From contig DDRH01000040.1 in the NCBI GenBank assembly GCA_002343075.1, positions 4,232 through 42,401 on the forward strand: 38,170 nt of DNA. The letters are read 5' to 3'. Shown piece by piece: positions 26,148-34,879 of this stretch (its first letter is position 1; each line of letters starts with the position of its first letter). The translations under genes were made by a program, and so were the position numbers. The notes beneath the pieces were generated by a model, which saw nothing but the letters and a program-made list of their open reading frames with translations, did no database searches and was not told where the DNA came from. Source of the stretch: Phycisphaerales bacterium UBA2421. Lineage in GTDB: Bacteria > Planctomycetota > Phycisphaerae > Tepidisphaerales > Tepidisphaeraceae.

Positions 26148-27074
26148 ATGCTGTCTACGAGCGTTGCAACCATGCTAATCGTCGCCGTCGCTGCGTTCGC
26201 AGTCGATGGAGCCGTGCCCGATCTGCCCGATTTTGACAAACTGTGGAACTATCGCGACCCCGCGGCCACGCAGGCTGAGTTTGAGCGATTGCTCGAGCCC
26301 GCTGCAGCATCGGGCAACGATGATTACTACCATTGCCTGCAGACGCAGATTGCCCGGTGCCAGGGCCTGCAGGGCAAGTTTTCCGACGCGCACGCCACGC
26401 TCGATCGAGTGGAGCAGTATCTGAAACACCCCTCCGCCGCCGTCGTTCGGGCGCGCTATCTCCTCGAGCGCGGGCGGGTGTTTAACTCATCGGGCGAGAT
26501 TGAATCGGCGCGCCCCCTGTTTGCCGAGGCGCTTTCCACGGCAATGCAAGCCGAATTGCCGCTGTACGCAGTCGATGCCGCCCACATGCTGGCGATTGTC
26601 GAGGCAACACCCGAAAAGCAGATCGAGTGGAACATTCAGGCGCTGCAGATTGCCGACACGAACCCGGTAGCATCGAGGTGGAAGCCGAGCCTGTGGAACA
26701 ACCTCGGCGAGGCATACCGCGCCGCGGGCGAATATGAAAAATCACTGGCCTGCTTTCAGTCGATCATCCAATGGCAGCAGGACAACGGCAAGCCGATCGA
26801 CCGATACACCCGGATCGACGAAGCCAGGCTGCTGCGCCTCTGCGGCCGCGCGAATGAATCGATGACGAAGATTCGCGCCCTGAGCGACGAACTTGCCGGC
26901 GAGATTGATGGATTTGTTTCCGAAGAACTGGCAGAGAACCTGCTGCTGACCAACGACGAGGCGGCAGCCAGGCAGCAGTTCATTAACGCCTGGCAAAAGC
27001 TGAGAGATGTGCAGTGGCTGAAAGATTCTGAACCACAGCGGTACGAGCGGTTGCGAAAACTCGGATCAGACTGA
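26148..27074 (+). CDS. secreted TPR-repeat protein
   Basis: 308 residues. The N-terminus STSVATMLIVAVAAFAVDGA is a signal peptide or anchor. The rest is helical with TPR-like pairs: YYHCLQTQIARCQGLQGKFS, ARYLLERGRVFNSSGEIESA, LWNNLGEAYRAAGEYEKSLA and the less regular C-terminal repeats. No catalytic motif is seen, so it is probably a protein-binding scaffold in the periplasm or at the membrane. It starts 6 bases after the small HEPN-partner gene, in the same direction, and is followed by a palindromic repeat and then gltD. There is no obvious link to nitrogen metabolism. Confidence 0.75.
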   Translation: MLSTSVATMLIVAVAAFAVDGAVPDLPDFDKLWNYRDPAATQAEFERLLEPAAASGNDDYYHCLQTQIARCQGLQGKFSDAHATLDRVEQYLKHPSAAVVRARYLLERGRVFNSSGEIESARPLFAEALSTAMQAELPLYAVDAAHMLAIVEATPEKQIEWNIQALQIADTNPVASRWKPSLWNNLGEAYRAAGEYEKSLACFQSIIQWQQDNGKPIDRYTRIDEARLLRLCGRANESMTKIRALSDELAGEIDGFVSEELAENLLLTNDEAAARQQFINAWQKLRDVQWLKDSEPQRYERLRKLGSD

Positions 27075-27079
27075 AGCGC

Positions 27080-27158
27080 AACCACCAAGGCTCCAAGGCA
27101 CGAAGTTGGTCTCGTGATGAAACGAATTCTTCCTGGTGCCCTTTGCGTCTTGGTGGTT
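27080..27158. repeat. palindromic CCACCAAG intergenic repeat
   Basis: AACCACCAAG at 27080-27089 is the exact complement of CTTGGTGGTT at 27149-27158. Inner segments (AAGGCAC near 27095 and GTGCC near 27136) also pair in part. The 79-base element sits between the TPR gene and gltD and resembles the copy near 17148. Confidence 0.65.
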
Positions 27159-27181
27159 AACTGAAATTGAGGTTGTCAAAG

Positions 27182-28768
27182 ATGGGAAAGCCCACAGGTT
27201 TCAAAGAGTTTACCCGCGAATTGCCCGCCCGGCGGGAGGTGTCGCTGCGCATTCTTGATTGGAACGAGATCTACCTTGATTTCGCCCCCGACAAGCTGCG
27301 CAAGCAGGCATCGCGGTGCATGGATTGCGGCATCCCCTATTGCAACAACGGCTGTCCGCTGGGCAATATCATTCCCGAGTGGAATGACCTGGTCTATCGG
27401 AACAAGTGGAAAGAAGCCTGGCTGCAACTGGCGAAGACCAACAACTTTCCCGAGTTTACCGGCAGGGTGTGCCCGGCTCCGTGCGAAGAGGCCTGCGTGT
27501 TGAGCGTCAACGATAAGCCGGTGACGATCAAGAATGTCGAAGTCAGCATCATCGAGCACGCATTTGCTCAGGGATGGGTCAAACCAGAACCCCCCGCAGG
27601 CCGCAGCGGGAAGAAAGTGGCGGTGATCGGCAGCGGGCCCGCGGGACTCGCGGCGGCGGCGCAGCTCAACAAGGCCGGGCACTGGGTGACCGTCTTCGAG
27701 CGCGCCGATCGCATCGGCGGGCTGCTTGCTTACGGCATTCCCGAATTCAAGCTGGAGAAAAGGATCGTCGAGCGAAGAGTGCAGCTTCTTGAAGCGGAAG
27801 GAGTCAAGTTCGTTACGAATGCAAACGTCCACTCCCCCGCCAAGTCGTCTCCGAAAGTGCCTGCGGGTGCGCCGGGCGCAGGTGTCACAGCCGGCCAAAC
27901 GCCCTCCCCCCAACCCCTTCCCGGAATAGCAGGAGGGGGAGTCAACATCGACTCTCTCCGCAAAGAGTTCGACGCGATCGTTCTTTGCATCGGGTCCACG
28001 AAGCCGCGCGACCTTGCGGTGCCCGGCCGCGAACTCGGGGGCATCCATTTCGCCATGGATTACCTGCCACAAGCCAACAATGCGGCGCTGGGCGCACTCG
28101 TGCCGAACCAGATTGTCGCAAAAGACAAACACGTCATCATCCTCGGCGGGGGCGATACCGGAGCCGACTGCCTTGGTACTGCCATTCGACAGGGCTGCAA
28201 GAGCGTGAAGCAGTTTGAACTGCTCGCCCGCCCCGCCGACGCCAGGAGTGATGAGGGTGTGCTAAAGGGCGATGTTGCGCCGTGGCCCTATTGGCCAATG
28301 GTCTATCGTGTCAGCAGTGCCCACGAAGAAGCAGCGGCCATCGCCGGGGCCGACATTCGCGATTTTGCCATTAACACCAAGGCATTTAAGGGCGAGAACG
28401 GCGTCGTCACCCGGCTCGTCGGCGTGCGGCTCGAGTGGTCAAAGGACGATTCGGGCCGCCCAGTTATGAAGGAAATCGCCGGGAGTGAGTTTGAGCTTGA
28501 ATGCGATTTGTGCTTCCTCGCCATGGGCTTTGTCGGTCCGGAAAAACCCGGCCCGGTCGAACAACTCGGGCTGAAACTTGACGCGCGCGGCAATGTAATC
28601 GTCGATGAGAACTACCAGACAAGTGTGCCGGGGGTGTTTGCAGCGGGCGATTGCCGGCGGGGGCAGAGCCTGATTGTCTGGGCCATTAGCGAAGGCCGAT
28701 GCGCCGCTGCGGGCGTGGATCAGTTCCTGATGGGCAGAACCGACCTCCCGCGAATGAAGTTGTTCTGA
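27182..28768 (+). CDS. gltD: glutamate synthase, small (beta) subunit, with in-frame repeat insertion
   Basis: Delivers electrons from NADPH to GltB through FAD and Fe-S clusters. The ATG at 27182 gives 528 residues (the TTG at 27167 is rejected). The N-terminal Fe-S region has CMDCGIPYCNNGCPLGN and CPAPCEEACVL. The FAD site is GSGPAGLAAA and the NADPH site is GGGDTGADC. The C-terminal GVFAAGDCRRGQSLIVWAI is typical. Between VKFVTNANV and NIDSLRKEFDAIV an insert of about 38 residues (about 217-254, including TPSPQPLPGIAGGGV) interrupts a region that is short in other GltD proteins. It comes from the repeat at 27831-27942. All catalytic motifs remain, so the enzyme is probably active. Confidence 0.94.
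   Translation: MGKPTGFKEFTRELPARREVSLRILDWNEIYLDFAPDKLRKQASRCMDCGIPYCNNGCPLGNIIPEWNDLVYRNKWKEAWLQLAKTNNFPEFTGRVCPAPCEEACVLSVNDKPVTIKNVEVSIIEHAFAQGWVKPEPPAGRSGKKVAVIGSGPAGLAAAAQLNKAGHWVTVFERADRIGGLLAYGIPEFKLEKRIVERRVQLLEAEGVKFVTNANVHSPAKSSPKVPAGAPGAGVTAGQTPSPQPLPGIAGGGVNIDSLRKEFDAIVLCIGSTKPRDLAVPGRELGGIHFAMDYLPQANNAALGALVPNQIVAKDKHVIILGGGDTGADCLGTAIRQGCKSVKQFELLARPADARSDEGVLKGDVAPWPYWPMVYRVSSAHEEAAAIAGADIRDFAINTKAFKGENGVVTRLVGVRLEWSKDDSGRPVMKEIAGSEFELECDLCFLAMGFVGPEKPGPVEQLGLKLDARGNVIVDENYQTSVPGVFAAGDCRRGQSLIVWAISEGRCAAAGVDQFLMGRTDLPRMKLF
27831..27942. repeat. palindromic repeat element inserted in gltD
   Basis: The element is bounded by ACTCCCCC (27831-27838) and its complement GGGGGAGT (27935-27942). 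A central hairpin pairs CCTGCG (27860-27865) with CGCAGG (27877-27882). Its last 41 bases (27902-27942) match those in the metallophosphoesterase gene with three differences. It keeps the reading frame open and adds about 38 residues to GltD. Confidence 0.8.
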
Positions 28769-28799
28769 CCGCACCGATTCGTGATTCAGCGATTCGCGA

Positions 28800-30680
28800 T
28801 TAACCGCTGGCTGCTTTGCCCGAGGCGAGTGGCGCATCGTCCCCCGCGGCCAGTTGCTCGACTTCCTTGCACACCAACCGCTGATATTCCCTGGAGTCGA
28901 TCAACCCGACGATATCGGCCTGACCGACCGTCTTTGCGTTAAGTAGCTGGAACTTATTCTGTGAAAGTTTGCCCAGCGGGACGCCCGTGGCGCCCAGGTC
29001 CTGCCGCCAGGCGCGCACCGAAAGCTCCTGCCGATCCACTCGTATGTTGGCCAGTTCGAGACTCAGCGGCCAGTTGGCACGAATCCCCTCAAACTCCGGT
29101 CGAGTGGCCTTGCTTGACCAGATGCTCGCATGACCTTCTCCCATCCGGTCGTGCGCCCAGCGCGCCACCACCTGATCGACATCCACATTTCCAGTCGCAG
29201 CGATGGTCCAGCCCAGCTCCGATCGATTGACGTGGTCATCAAGAAACCGCACGTTGGTCGCATCGCCCGCCAGCGCCTGCAACCCTGCGGCAATCGCCTG
29301 ATCCACCTTGCTCTGGCTGGCATCGATGAACTCGACGCGCACGCCACGGCCCTGCAAGAATGTGCCCAGTGCGATCGAAACCGGGTGGATCCCAACAATC
29401 AGCACGCCGTTTGGCGCGGTCATTCGCACTTTCAGCAGTCGCGAGAGCGGCGCTGAAGTCAGGATTGCCCATGAGACCGTCGCGACAATCACCATGAACA
29501 TAATCAGCGTGAGCGACTGCACATCGCGCAGCGGGCCGGCCGCCATGATGAGCGGGCCGGTGATTGGTGCCTCAGGCTGCGGCACATCCTGCAATTCCAG
29601 TGCGATGATCGACGCCACGGAGAGCGCCACAATCCCCCGTGGGGCGAAGAGTGCTGCGAAGACTCGCTCGTTCCATGAGAGCGTCGAGCCGATGGTCGAC
29701 AGAAACACCGATGCCGGCCGGACAACCACAAAAAGCCCGAGGATAAACAGCGCATGGTGCCAGTTCATCTCTACGACGTCGCGCACATTGACGCTCGACG
29801 CAAGCAGCAAAAACAACATGCCCACGAGGATGACGGTGAGCTGTTCTTTGAACGTGCGCAGTTCATGTACCCCGCTGACCTTGGCCGCACCAAAGATCAT
29901 TGCCGCGAGGGTCGTCGCGATCAGCCCGCCGGTGGGTGCGATGAGTTCGCCCAAGCCGAACGCGGTCATGCAGACGGAGATTGCGAGCAGATTCAGGCGT
30001 TTCGGCTCGTTCGTGTTCTCGCCGACCATCCGCCGGGCCACCGCCAGGCCCGCGATGCCCGATAGCACGCCGACAAGCGCCCCGCCGATCATCGGCGTCA
30101 CGAGCGTGTGCAGGATCAGTGACATGGACGGCTCAGAGTGCCCTGTGGCAAGGTAAGTCTTGGCGATGTCCATCGCCGCGATCGTCGCCAGCACACCGAT
30201 CGGGTCGATAAACACCGCCTCCGCGGCGAGAGTGGTGTGCAGCGAGGGGGTGAGCCGAATGTGTCGCAAAAGCGGTTGAACGACTGTCGGCCCCGTTACG
30301 ATCAGACACGCGCCCAGCAAGAGCGCCCCGATCGGATGGAAGCCGAGTGTAAGCCACGCCAGAAGCGTCACCCCGCCCCAGGTAACCAGAGCTCCCACGC
30401 TCAGCAACCCCAGCACGGCGCGCGGCGCCTTGCGCAGCTCGGCAACTGTCAGGTGCAGCGAGCCTTCAAACACCAGCAGGCCGATCGACAATGCGATAAT
30501 CGGCCCGAGAATCTCGCCCATTGACGAAGCATCCAGCAGCCCCAACCCGGATTTGCCGAGCACAATCCCCCCGACGAGGAAGAACGGAAGCGCAACCATT
30601 CGATAGCGGTCGGCAACCGCAGACAGCGCCGCCCCGAGACCCAATGCCAATGCGAGTGTCTGCGTGCTGCCGGTTTCCAT
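28800..30680 (-). CDS. cation:proton antiporter with C-terminal TrkA-N-like domain
   Basis: 626 residues from the ATG complement at 30678-30680. The first 410 residues are very hydrophobic and fit the 10-12 membrane segments of a CPA (NhaP/Kef-type) antiporter: LGLGAALSAVADRYRMVALP, IALSIGLLVFEGSLHL, LIVTGPTVVQPLL and EAVFIDPIGVLATIAA, where the Asp is in the ion-site region. A Rossmann-like regulatory domain follows (from about 425: NGVLIVGIHPVSIALGTFLQ, VRVEFIDASQSKVDQAIAAG). Its first loop lacks the usual GxGxxG, so nucleotide binding may be altered. Sodium or potassium efflux and pH balance are likely roles. It is convergent with gltD, with only 31 bases between. Confidence 0.88.
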   Translation of the reverse strand: METGSTQTLALALGLGAALSAVADRYRMVALPFFLVGGIVLGKSGLGLLDASSMGEILGPIIALSIGLLVFEGSLHLTVAELRKAPRAVLGLLSVGALVTWGGVTLLAWLTLGFHPIGALLLGACLIVTGPTVVQPLLRHIRLTPSLHTTLAAEAVFIDPIGVLATIAAMDIAKTYLATGHSEPSMSLILHTLVTPMIGGALVGVLSGIAGLAVARRMVGENTNEPKRLNLLAISVCMTAFGLGELIAPTGGLIATTLAAMIFGAAKVSGVHELRTFKEQLTVILVGMLFLLLASSVNVRDVVEMNWHHALFILGLFVVVRPASVFLSTIGSTLSWNERVFAALFAPRGIVALSVASIIALELQDVPQPEAPITGPLIMAAGPLRDVQSLTLIMFMVIVATVSWAILTSAPLSRLLKVRMTAPNGVLIVGIHPVSIALGTFLQGRGVRVEFIDASQSKVDQAIAAGLQALAGDATNVRFLDDHVNRSELGWTIAATGNVDVDQVVARWAHDRMGEGHASIWSSKATRPEFEGIRANWPLSLELANIRVDRQELSVRAWRQDLGATGVPLGKLSQNKFQLLNAKTVGQADIVGLIDSREYQRLVCKEVEQLAAGDDAPLASGKAASG

Positions 30681-31144
30681 CAACGGTTTACATTACCAGC
30701 GCGGCGGCAACTTTATGCAAGGTCAGGGCGTGAGATCGACAATAGAATTTCATCACGCTGACAAGCTCGCGACGGGAAACCGTCGCATGAAACCCAACCC
30801 CACGACAAGGCGAGTACGCCATGTCGTGCCACCCGAGAAAAAATCTGCTCGGCGCTGCGCTGTGCGCGACCGCTGGCGCAGCGCGGGGGGTAGAGGGGAA
30901 AGGATGAATGATGAGTTATGAATGATGAATGGAGGAGGACGGTGCGCGCTTTGCCCGCGTGCCCGGGAATGCCCGAAAATGCCCGATTTTCGAAAAATGT
31001 ATCGGGGGGAAATACCGCACAAATCCATGCGATTCTGCTGCGTAAATATCGAATGAATAACGAGTTATGAAACCCGGGCTTTTCGACCACACGCTTCAAA
31101 TCGACTGCGCGCATCGGGCATCGCCCCGACTGCCCCGGCGGGCA
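30681..31144. other. repeat-rich spacer between the antiporter and glycosyltransferase genes
   Basis: No gene is supported in this 464-base stretch. It holds two copies of ATGAATGATGA (30904-30914 and 30918-30928) and three consecutive 10-base units starting TGCCCG (30960-30989). CCCGAT (30982-30987) can also pair with ATCGGG (31001-31006) around TTTCGAAAA. These resemble short dispersed repeats rather than promoters. Promoter signals for the antiporter should lie near 30690-30760, but none is clear. Confidence 0.5.
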
Positions 31145-32134
31145 CTATCCGAGCCGCGCGTAGTCTTCGGGGACTTCCGGATTGCGGTCGCTGGTGGCAC
31201 CGATGAGGCCCTTGAGCCGGTGCGCGCGGAAAAATTCTCGCACTTCCGATTCCCCGTAGCGCTTATCGTTCTTCACGCTGTGAATGATGCTGTACCCTCT
31301 ATCGAGCAGTTCCTGCAGCTCGAAAGGGAGGCCGATGAAGCGAATGCCGAACACTTCGCCGGGAGAGACATAGTTCTTCAACCCGAAGCCCGCAGCGCGG
31401 GCGTACATGTGCATCATGAGTTCTTCGGGGACGTCGATCGGCGTCCAGTATTCCGGACGATCGAGGTAGCCTCTCTGATTCATCTCGGCGAGGCAGGACT
31501 GTCGGATGGCGTACGCCCCACCGAGACAGTTTTCGCCATATTCATAACCAGCAATGACCGCTTCGGTGAGGTGCTTGCGAATGGTGCTGACCGGCCCGCC
31601 GCGCCACCAGTCTTTGAGATAGTTGATGAGCGAGATGGGGTGAAGCATGTCGATCGGCCGGGCGTGGAGGCGCTTCATCAGGCCGGCGTTACGCTTGATA
31701 TCACGGTCGTGGCCTTCGGGGGTGCGGGTGTTTGCGCCGAGCACGCCGATCGACGGCGCGGCATCAAACTCGCGCGCCAGCTTCTGCGCAAACGGCGCAA
31801 TCACCAGCGCATCGGTGTCGATCTTCATCCCGAATGCTGCCTCGGGCGCGTGTCGTGCGATCCACTGAAAGCCGAGCAGCGAATTGCCACAGACGCCCTT
31901 GGCCTCCTTAAAACCAACCCGCCGCGGGCGATTAAACTTCACAAACTCCGGCTCGACCTGCCGTGGAAAGCGCAGCCGGTCTTTGAGCATGCGATCTTCC
32001 GGGCTGTCGTCGATCACCACCATCCGGCAGCGCGCAGGCTCACACCCGCCGATGGCGTCGAGCAGATCGTTGGAGCGATCAATCTCAAGCTCCTTCGGGC
32101 CGACCAGCAAAGCGACTGCGTAGGTAAGATTCAT
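31145..32134 (-). CDS. GT-A fold glycosyltransferase-like protein
   Basis: 329 residues from the ATG complement at 32132-32134 (MNLTYAVALLVG); an open extension to 32407 has no homologous look. The KIDTDALV segment (104-111) carries a DxD-type motif for a metal-bound sugar nucleotide. MVVIDDSPEDR near 39-48 resembles the early nucleotide-binding strand. Later segments LGGAYAIRQSCLAEM and PEELMMHMYARAAGF resemble the acceptor-side part of GT-A enzymes, where the second half often contains ED-like acidic pairs. The sugar and acceptor are unknown; envelope or exopolysaccharide synthesis is a guess. It is divergent from the pseudopilin gene. Confidence 0.7.
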   Translation of the reverse strand: MNLTYAVALLVGPKELEIDRSNDLLDAIGGCEPARCRMVVIDDSPEDRMLKDRLRFPRQVEPEFVKFNRPRRVGFKEAKGVCGNSLLGFQWIARHAPEAAFGMKIDTDALVIAPFAQKLAREFDAAPSIGVLGANTRTPEGHDRDIKRNAGLMKRLHARPIDMLHPISLINYLKDWWRGGPVSTIRKHLTEAVIAGYEYGENCLGGAYAIRQSCLAEMNQRGYLDRPEYWTPIDVPEELMMHMYARAAGFGLKNYVSPGEVFGIRFIGLPFELQELLDRGYSIIHSVKNDKRYGESEVREFFRAHRLKGLIGATSDRNPEVPEDYARLG

Positions 32135-32495
32135 GACACACGGTTCCCAGTTTATGCCTGCAACCGCCCGGCAGTAGCCCAACAGCGCGGCTGTGAACAT
32201 CTTTACTATCGACCATTTCGCCCCCTCAAACCAGCGCACCACCCCACACGGGGCCAACACCGGGGCCGGATAACCATACCACATTCGCCGGAGGCGCTGG
32301 AAGCAGAAAACGCACTGAAAGCCGGAGCCGAAACGCCCGATAATTACAAGCAAATCGGGGCGGTTGCAGGCCGTGTACGCCACCGCGCGCACCGGCGCAC
32401 TCGGCAAGCTCTTAACAATCCTAAAGGAGGCCTAGCGCGCCGCTGTTGGAACGTTGATCGAATCTTCATACTCGCCGCGTATCAGTCTGCGGCTT
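32135..32495. other. divergent spacer between glycosyltransferase and pseudopilin genes
   Basis: No gene is supported here. The segment CACGGGGCCAACACCGGGGCC (near 32258-32278), quoted only as a GC-rich direct repeat of CGGGGCC, stands out. AAAGGAGG at about 32425-32432 resembles a ribosome binding site but no good start follows it. No strong sigma-70 promoter is evident and the pseudopilin ATG lacks a Shine-Dalgarno sequence. Confidence 0.4.
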
Positions 32496-33395
32496 ATGAA
32501 ACTGAGCAAAATCGGACGCAAAGCCGCATTCACGCTGGTCGAATTGCTCGTGGTCATTGGCATCATCGCGGTTCTGATCGGAATCCTGCTGCCAACGCTG
32601 GGCAAGGCTCGCGCCCAGGCGCAAGAGGCGCTATGCAGCAACAACCTGCGTCAGTGGGGGCTGGGTATGCAGATGTATGTCGATGGCAATCGGGGCGTGC
32701 TCCCATTCGACGGCGATGACGGCGACACCGCGGGCAAACCCATCGGGCTTTGGTCGGATCCGAAGCTGTGGTTCAACGCAGTGCCCCTGAAAACAGGAAA
32801 GAAGACGTATGACGAAATGCAACGCGAATCCACAACGCTCGGGGTGCCGATTCCGCACACGCGTTCGAGCAGCATCTTTGTGTGTCCTTCGGCAGAGAAT
32901 GCTTCTGATCGGTCGAGCGCGACGGTCACCGCCGATGGGTTCTACCGCATGTGGGCTTTCAGCGGGCAGAGCACACTCAACCCCGGCTCGGTACAGGAAC
33001 GAAGAACGTACGTCTGCTACATGTACAACAGCAAGCTTCGTGAAGGGACGAACAACGCGCTGAAGATGTCAAAGCTGCGCCCTGCGGCGACAGTGGTGCT
33101 GCTCGCCGAGAAGCGCATGAGCCCGGCAGAAGTGCCCCGGGATGTGAACGAGGCTTATGACACTGCCACCGGGCAATCGGATCGTCTGGTGTCTCGCACA
33201 CTCAACCGCATCAAGGGCGACTGGCAGCGCGTTGCGGGACGACATCGGAAGGGAGGCTATCTGTTGTTTGCCGACGGGCATGTGAGTTGGTTCAGCATGA
33301 AACAAATGACAACCCCCGGCACCCTCTCGCCGGCGGTGGATCTCAATCAGCCGGGGAGCATCGTATGGACACCGACAGCCGTCGCAGCGCCGTGA
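32496..33395 (+). CDS. type II secretion-like prepilin (pseudopilin), planctomycete type
   Basis: 299 residues from the ATG at 32496. The N-terminus MKLSKIGRKA-A-FTLVELLVVIGII has the prepilin peptidase site before Phe12, with the conserved Glu at mature position 5 (Glu16) and a hydrophobic helix to about residue 33. The globular part contains CSNNLRQWGLGMQMYVDGNR, a segment common in planctomycete pseudopilins, and near the C-terminus RHRKGGYLLFADGHVSWF, similar to the H-x9-DG motif of these proteins. They are numerous in Planctomycetes, and their exact roles (secretion or surface fibres) are uncertain. No assembly ATPase or peptidase gene is in the window. Its end overlaps the next gene by 31 bases. 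Confidence 0.88.
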   Translation: MKLSKIGRKAAFTLVELLVVIGIIAVLIGILLPTLGKARAQAQEALCSNNLRQWGLGMQMYVDGNRGVLPFDGDDGDTAGKPIGLWSDPKLWFNAVPLKTGKKTYDEMQRESTTLGVPIPHTRSSSIFVCPSAENASDRSSATVTADGFYRMWAFSGQSTLNPGSVQERRTYVCYMYNSKLREGTNNALKMSKLRPAATVVLLAEKRMSPAEVPRDVNEAYDTATGQSDRLVSRTLNRIKGDWQRVAGRHRKGGYLLFADGHVSWFSMKQMTTPGTLSPAVDLNQPGSIVWTPTAVAAP

Positions 33396-34879
33396 GGCCA
33401 ATCGATCCAAGTCCATCACAGGCTTCTCAACCAATCAACCTTCGACCATCGCGGACACGATCTTGCTTTAGATGGACCCGGCTGACCGTGTGCGGGATGC
33501 TGTCGATCTTTGCCCCGGTGAGCACGTTCGCAGACTCGATCCGCGCAGGACTGCACAGCGTGCCGATGAACGCCTCGGCGCATCCGGCAAGTCGCCCTGC
33601 GTTCGATACGCTCGCCGATGCTTTTGTTCCGCATCTTGCCCCCGGTGACCCGTTTGCCTGGCCGATGAAGGTACGAGCGTTGGCGAGCGATTCCTATACC
33701 TTCTGGCGTGGCAGCAAGCATCACTTCTACGCTTGGTCTCGCACGGCGTGTGCCGATTGGTTGGCAGACCCGTCACGATTCATCATCACACATGGCGATC
33801 CGCATTTTGGCAACATCGGCACCTATCCTGCGTCGGCTGGTTTTGGCGAGTTGTCGCTGGGATTTGTCGATTTTGATGAGGCAGTTTCCCTGCCCCCGGA
33901 GATGGAACTGCTGCAGGGATACATCGTGTTTCGGCTGACGGCCCAGCACATGAAACTGCCGTGGACCGCGCGCCTGGATCATGCCGTGCAGACGACGCTC
34001 TCAGAGCACTACCGCGCATCCGCCGCGGGTGACGCATCACCGCGGCAGCTCCTGGCCGATCTCCCGCTGGCGGTTGCGCTGTTTGACGATCGCTCCAAGT
34101 CGTATGAGGACATGGTTCACTCAATGACAACGACCGGGCAGTTTGATCGACTGCTCGGGAAACCGCAGGCCCCCGCCGACCTGCTTCGACGCACGCCGGA
34201 ACTAATCGAGCCAGTCGCCCGCGCGCTCACCCGCGCCGCCGCCGAGCAACCGGCACTGGGCAGACAATTGCGTTACTCGTCGGCCGAGTCATTCCGTCAT
34301 GCCATTCGAGACATTGGGCAGCGCACCCGGCTGAAATCATCCGGATCTCAGGGGCTTAAGAAGTTCTTTGTGCTGATTCGATCGCCGTTTCACGCGTACG
34401 AGGGTGATGTTGTTCTGTACCTTAAACAGGAAGTAGTCGCGCCTGGCGAACATCAGCGTCTCACCCCGCCGCACGAGGCCGGCCCGGGTGCGCGGGTCGC
34501 CGGCGCGGCACGCGCACTGTCGCCGGAACAATGGTATGTCAATGCGCATGTGACTCTCAACAACGAAGCGTACTGGGTCACGCTGCGCGAACCCTGGGGC
34601 AGCGAGCTCGACCTCGCGCGCCTCGTCGACCGCGATGATCTGGTCGCCGCGGTGCGGATCTGGGCGACGGTTGCAGGCTGCGCGCATCGCGCCGCGGGCA
34701 TGGACAGTGCCGACTGGCTCACGACCGAACGCGTGACGCAGATCGCCACTCGTTCGGCGCAGTACCTTGCGCTGCACCAGGACCTGTTTGAGGAGTTTCG
34801 GGCCGACCCGCGCGTTATCTCTCTCGTCGGCGTTGCTGAGGCGAGCATTGCAGCATTGTCTCGTTCGCGGTCGCGGTGA
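33365..34879 (+). CDS. DUF2252 kinase-fold protein with possible signal sequence
   Basis: 504 residues from the ATG at 33365, overlapping the pseudopilin gene by 31 bases; an ATG at 33497 is an alternative and would remove most of the basic N-terminus. DUF2252 has a protein-kinase/aminoglycoside phosphotransferase-like fold: ITHGDPHFGNIG (about 141-152) corresponds to the catalytic loop and LGFVDFDEA (about 165-173) to the metal-binding Asp region. Both look intact. Before it, RLTVCGMLSIFAPVSTFADS resembles a signal peptide, which is unusual for a kinase-like protein. The substrate is unknown for the family. Its second half has charged helical segments and a Ser/Arg tail (SRSRSR). Confidence 0.78.
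   Translation: MDTDSRRSAVRPIDPSPSQASQPINLRPSRTRSCFRWTRLTVCGMLSIFAPVSTFADSIRAGLHSVPMNASAHPASRPAFDTLADAFVPHLAPGDPFAWPMKVRALASDSYTFWRGSKHHFYAWSRTACADWLADPSRFIITHGDPHFGNIGTYPASAGFGELSLGFVDFDEAVSLPPEMELLQGYIVFRLTAQHMKLPWTARLDHAVQTTLSEHYRASAAGDASPRQLLADLPLAVALFDDRSKSYEDMVHSMTTTGQFDRLLGKPQAPADLLRRTPELIEPVARALTRAAAEQPALGRQLRYSSAESFRHAIRDIGQRTRLKSSGSQGLKKFFVLIRSPFHAYEGDVVLYLKQEVVAPGEHQRLTPPHEAGPGARVAGAARALSPEQWYVNAHVTLNNEAYWVTLREPWGSELDLARLVDRDDLVAAVRIWATVAGCAHRAAGMDSADWLTTERVTQIATRSAQYLALHQDLFEEFRADPRVISLVGVAEASIAALSRSRSR

Noticed and set aside
31067..32719. A 550-codon open frame on the plus strand
   Set aside because: It lies antisense to the glycosyltransferase gene, its translation has no family features, and it is explained by the high GC content and codon bias of the real gene.
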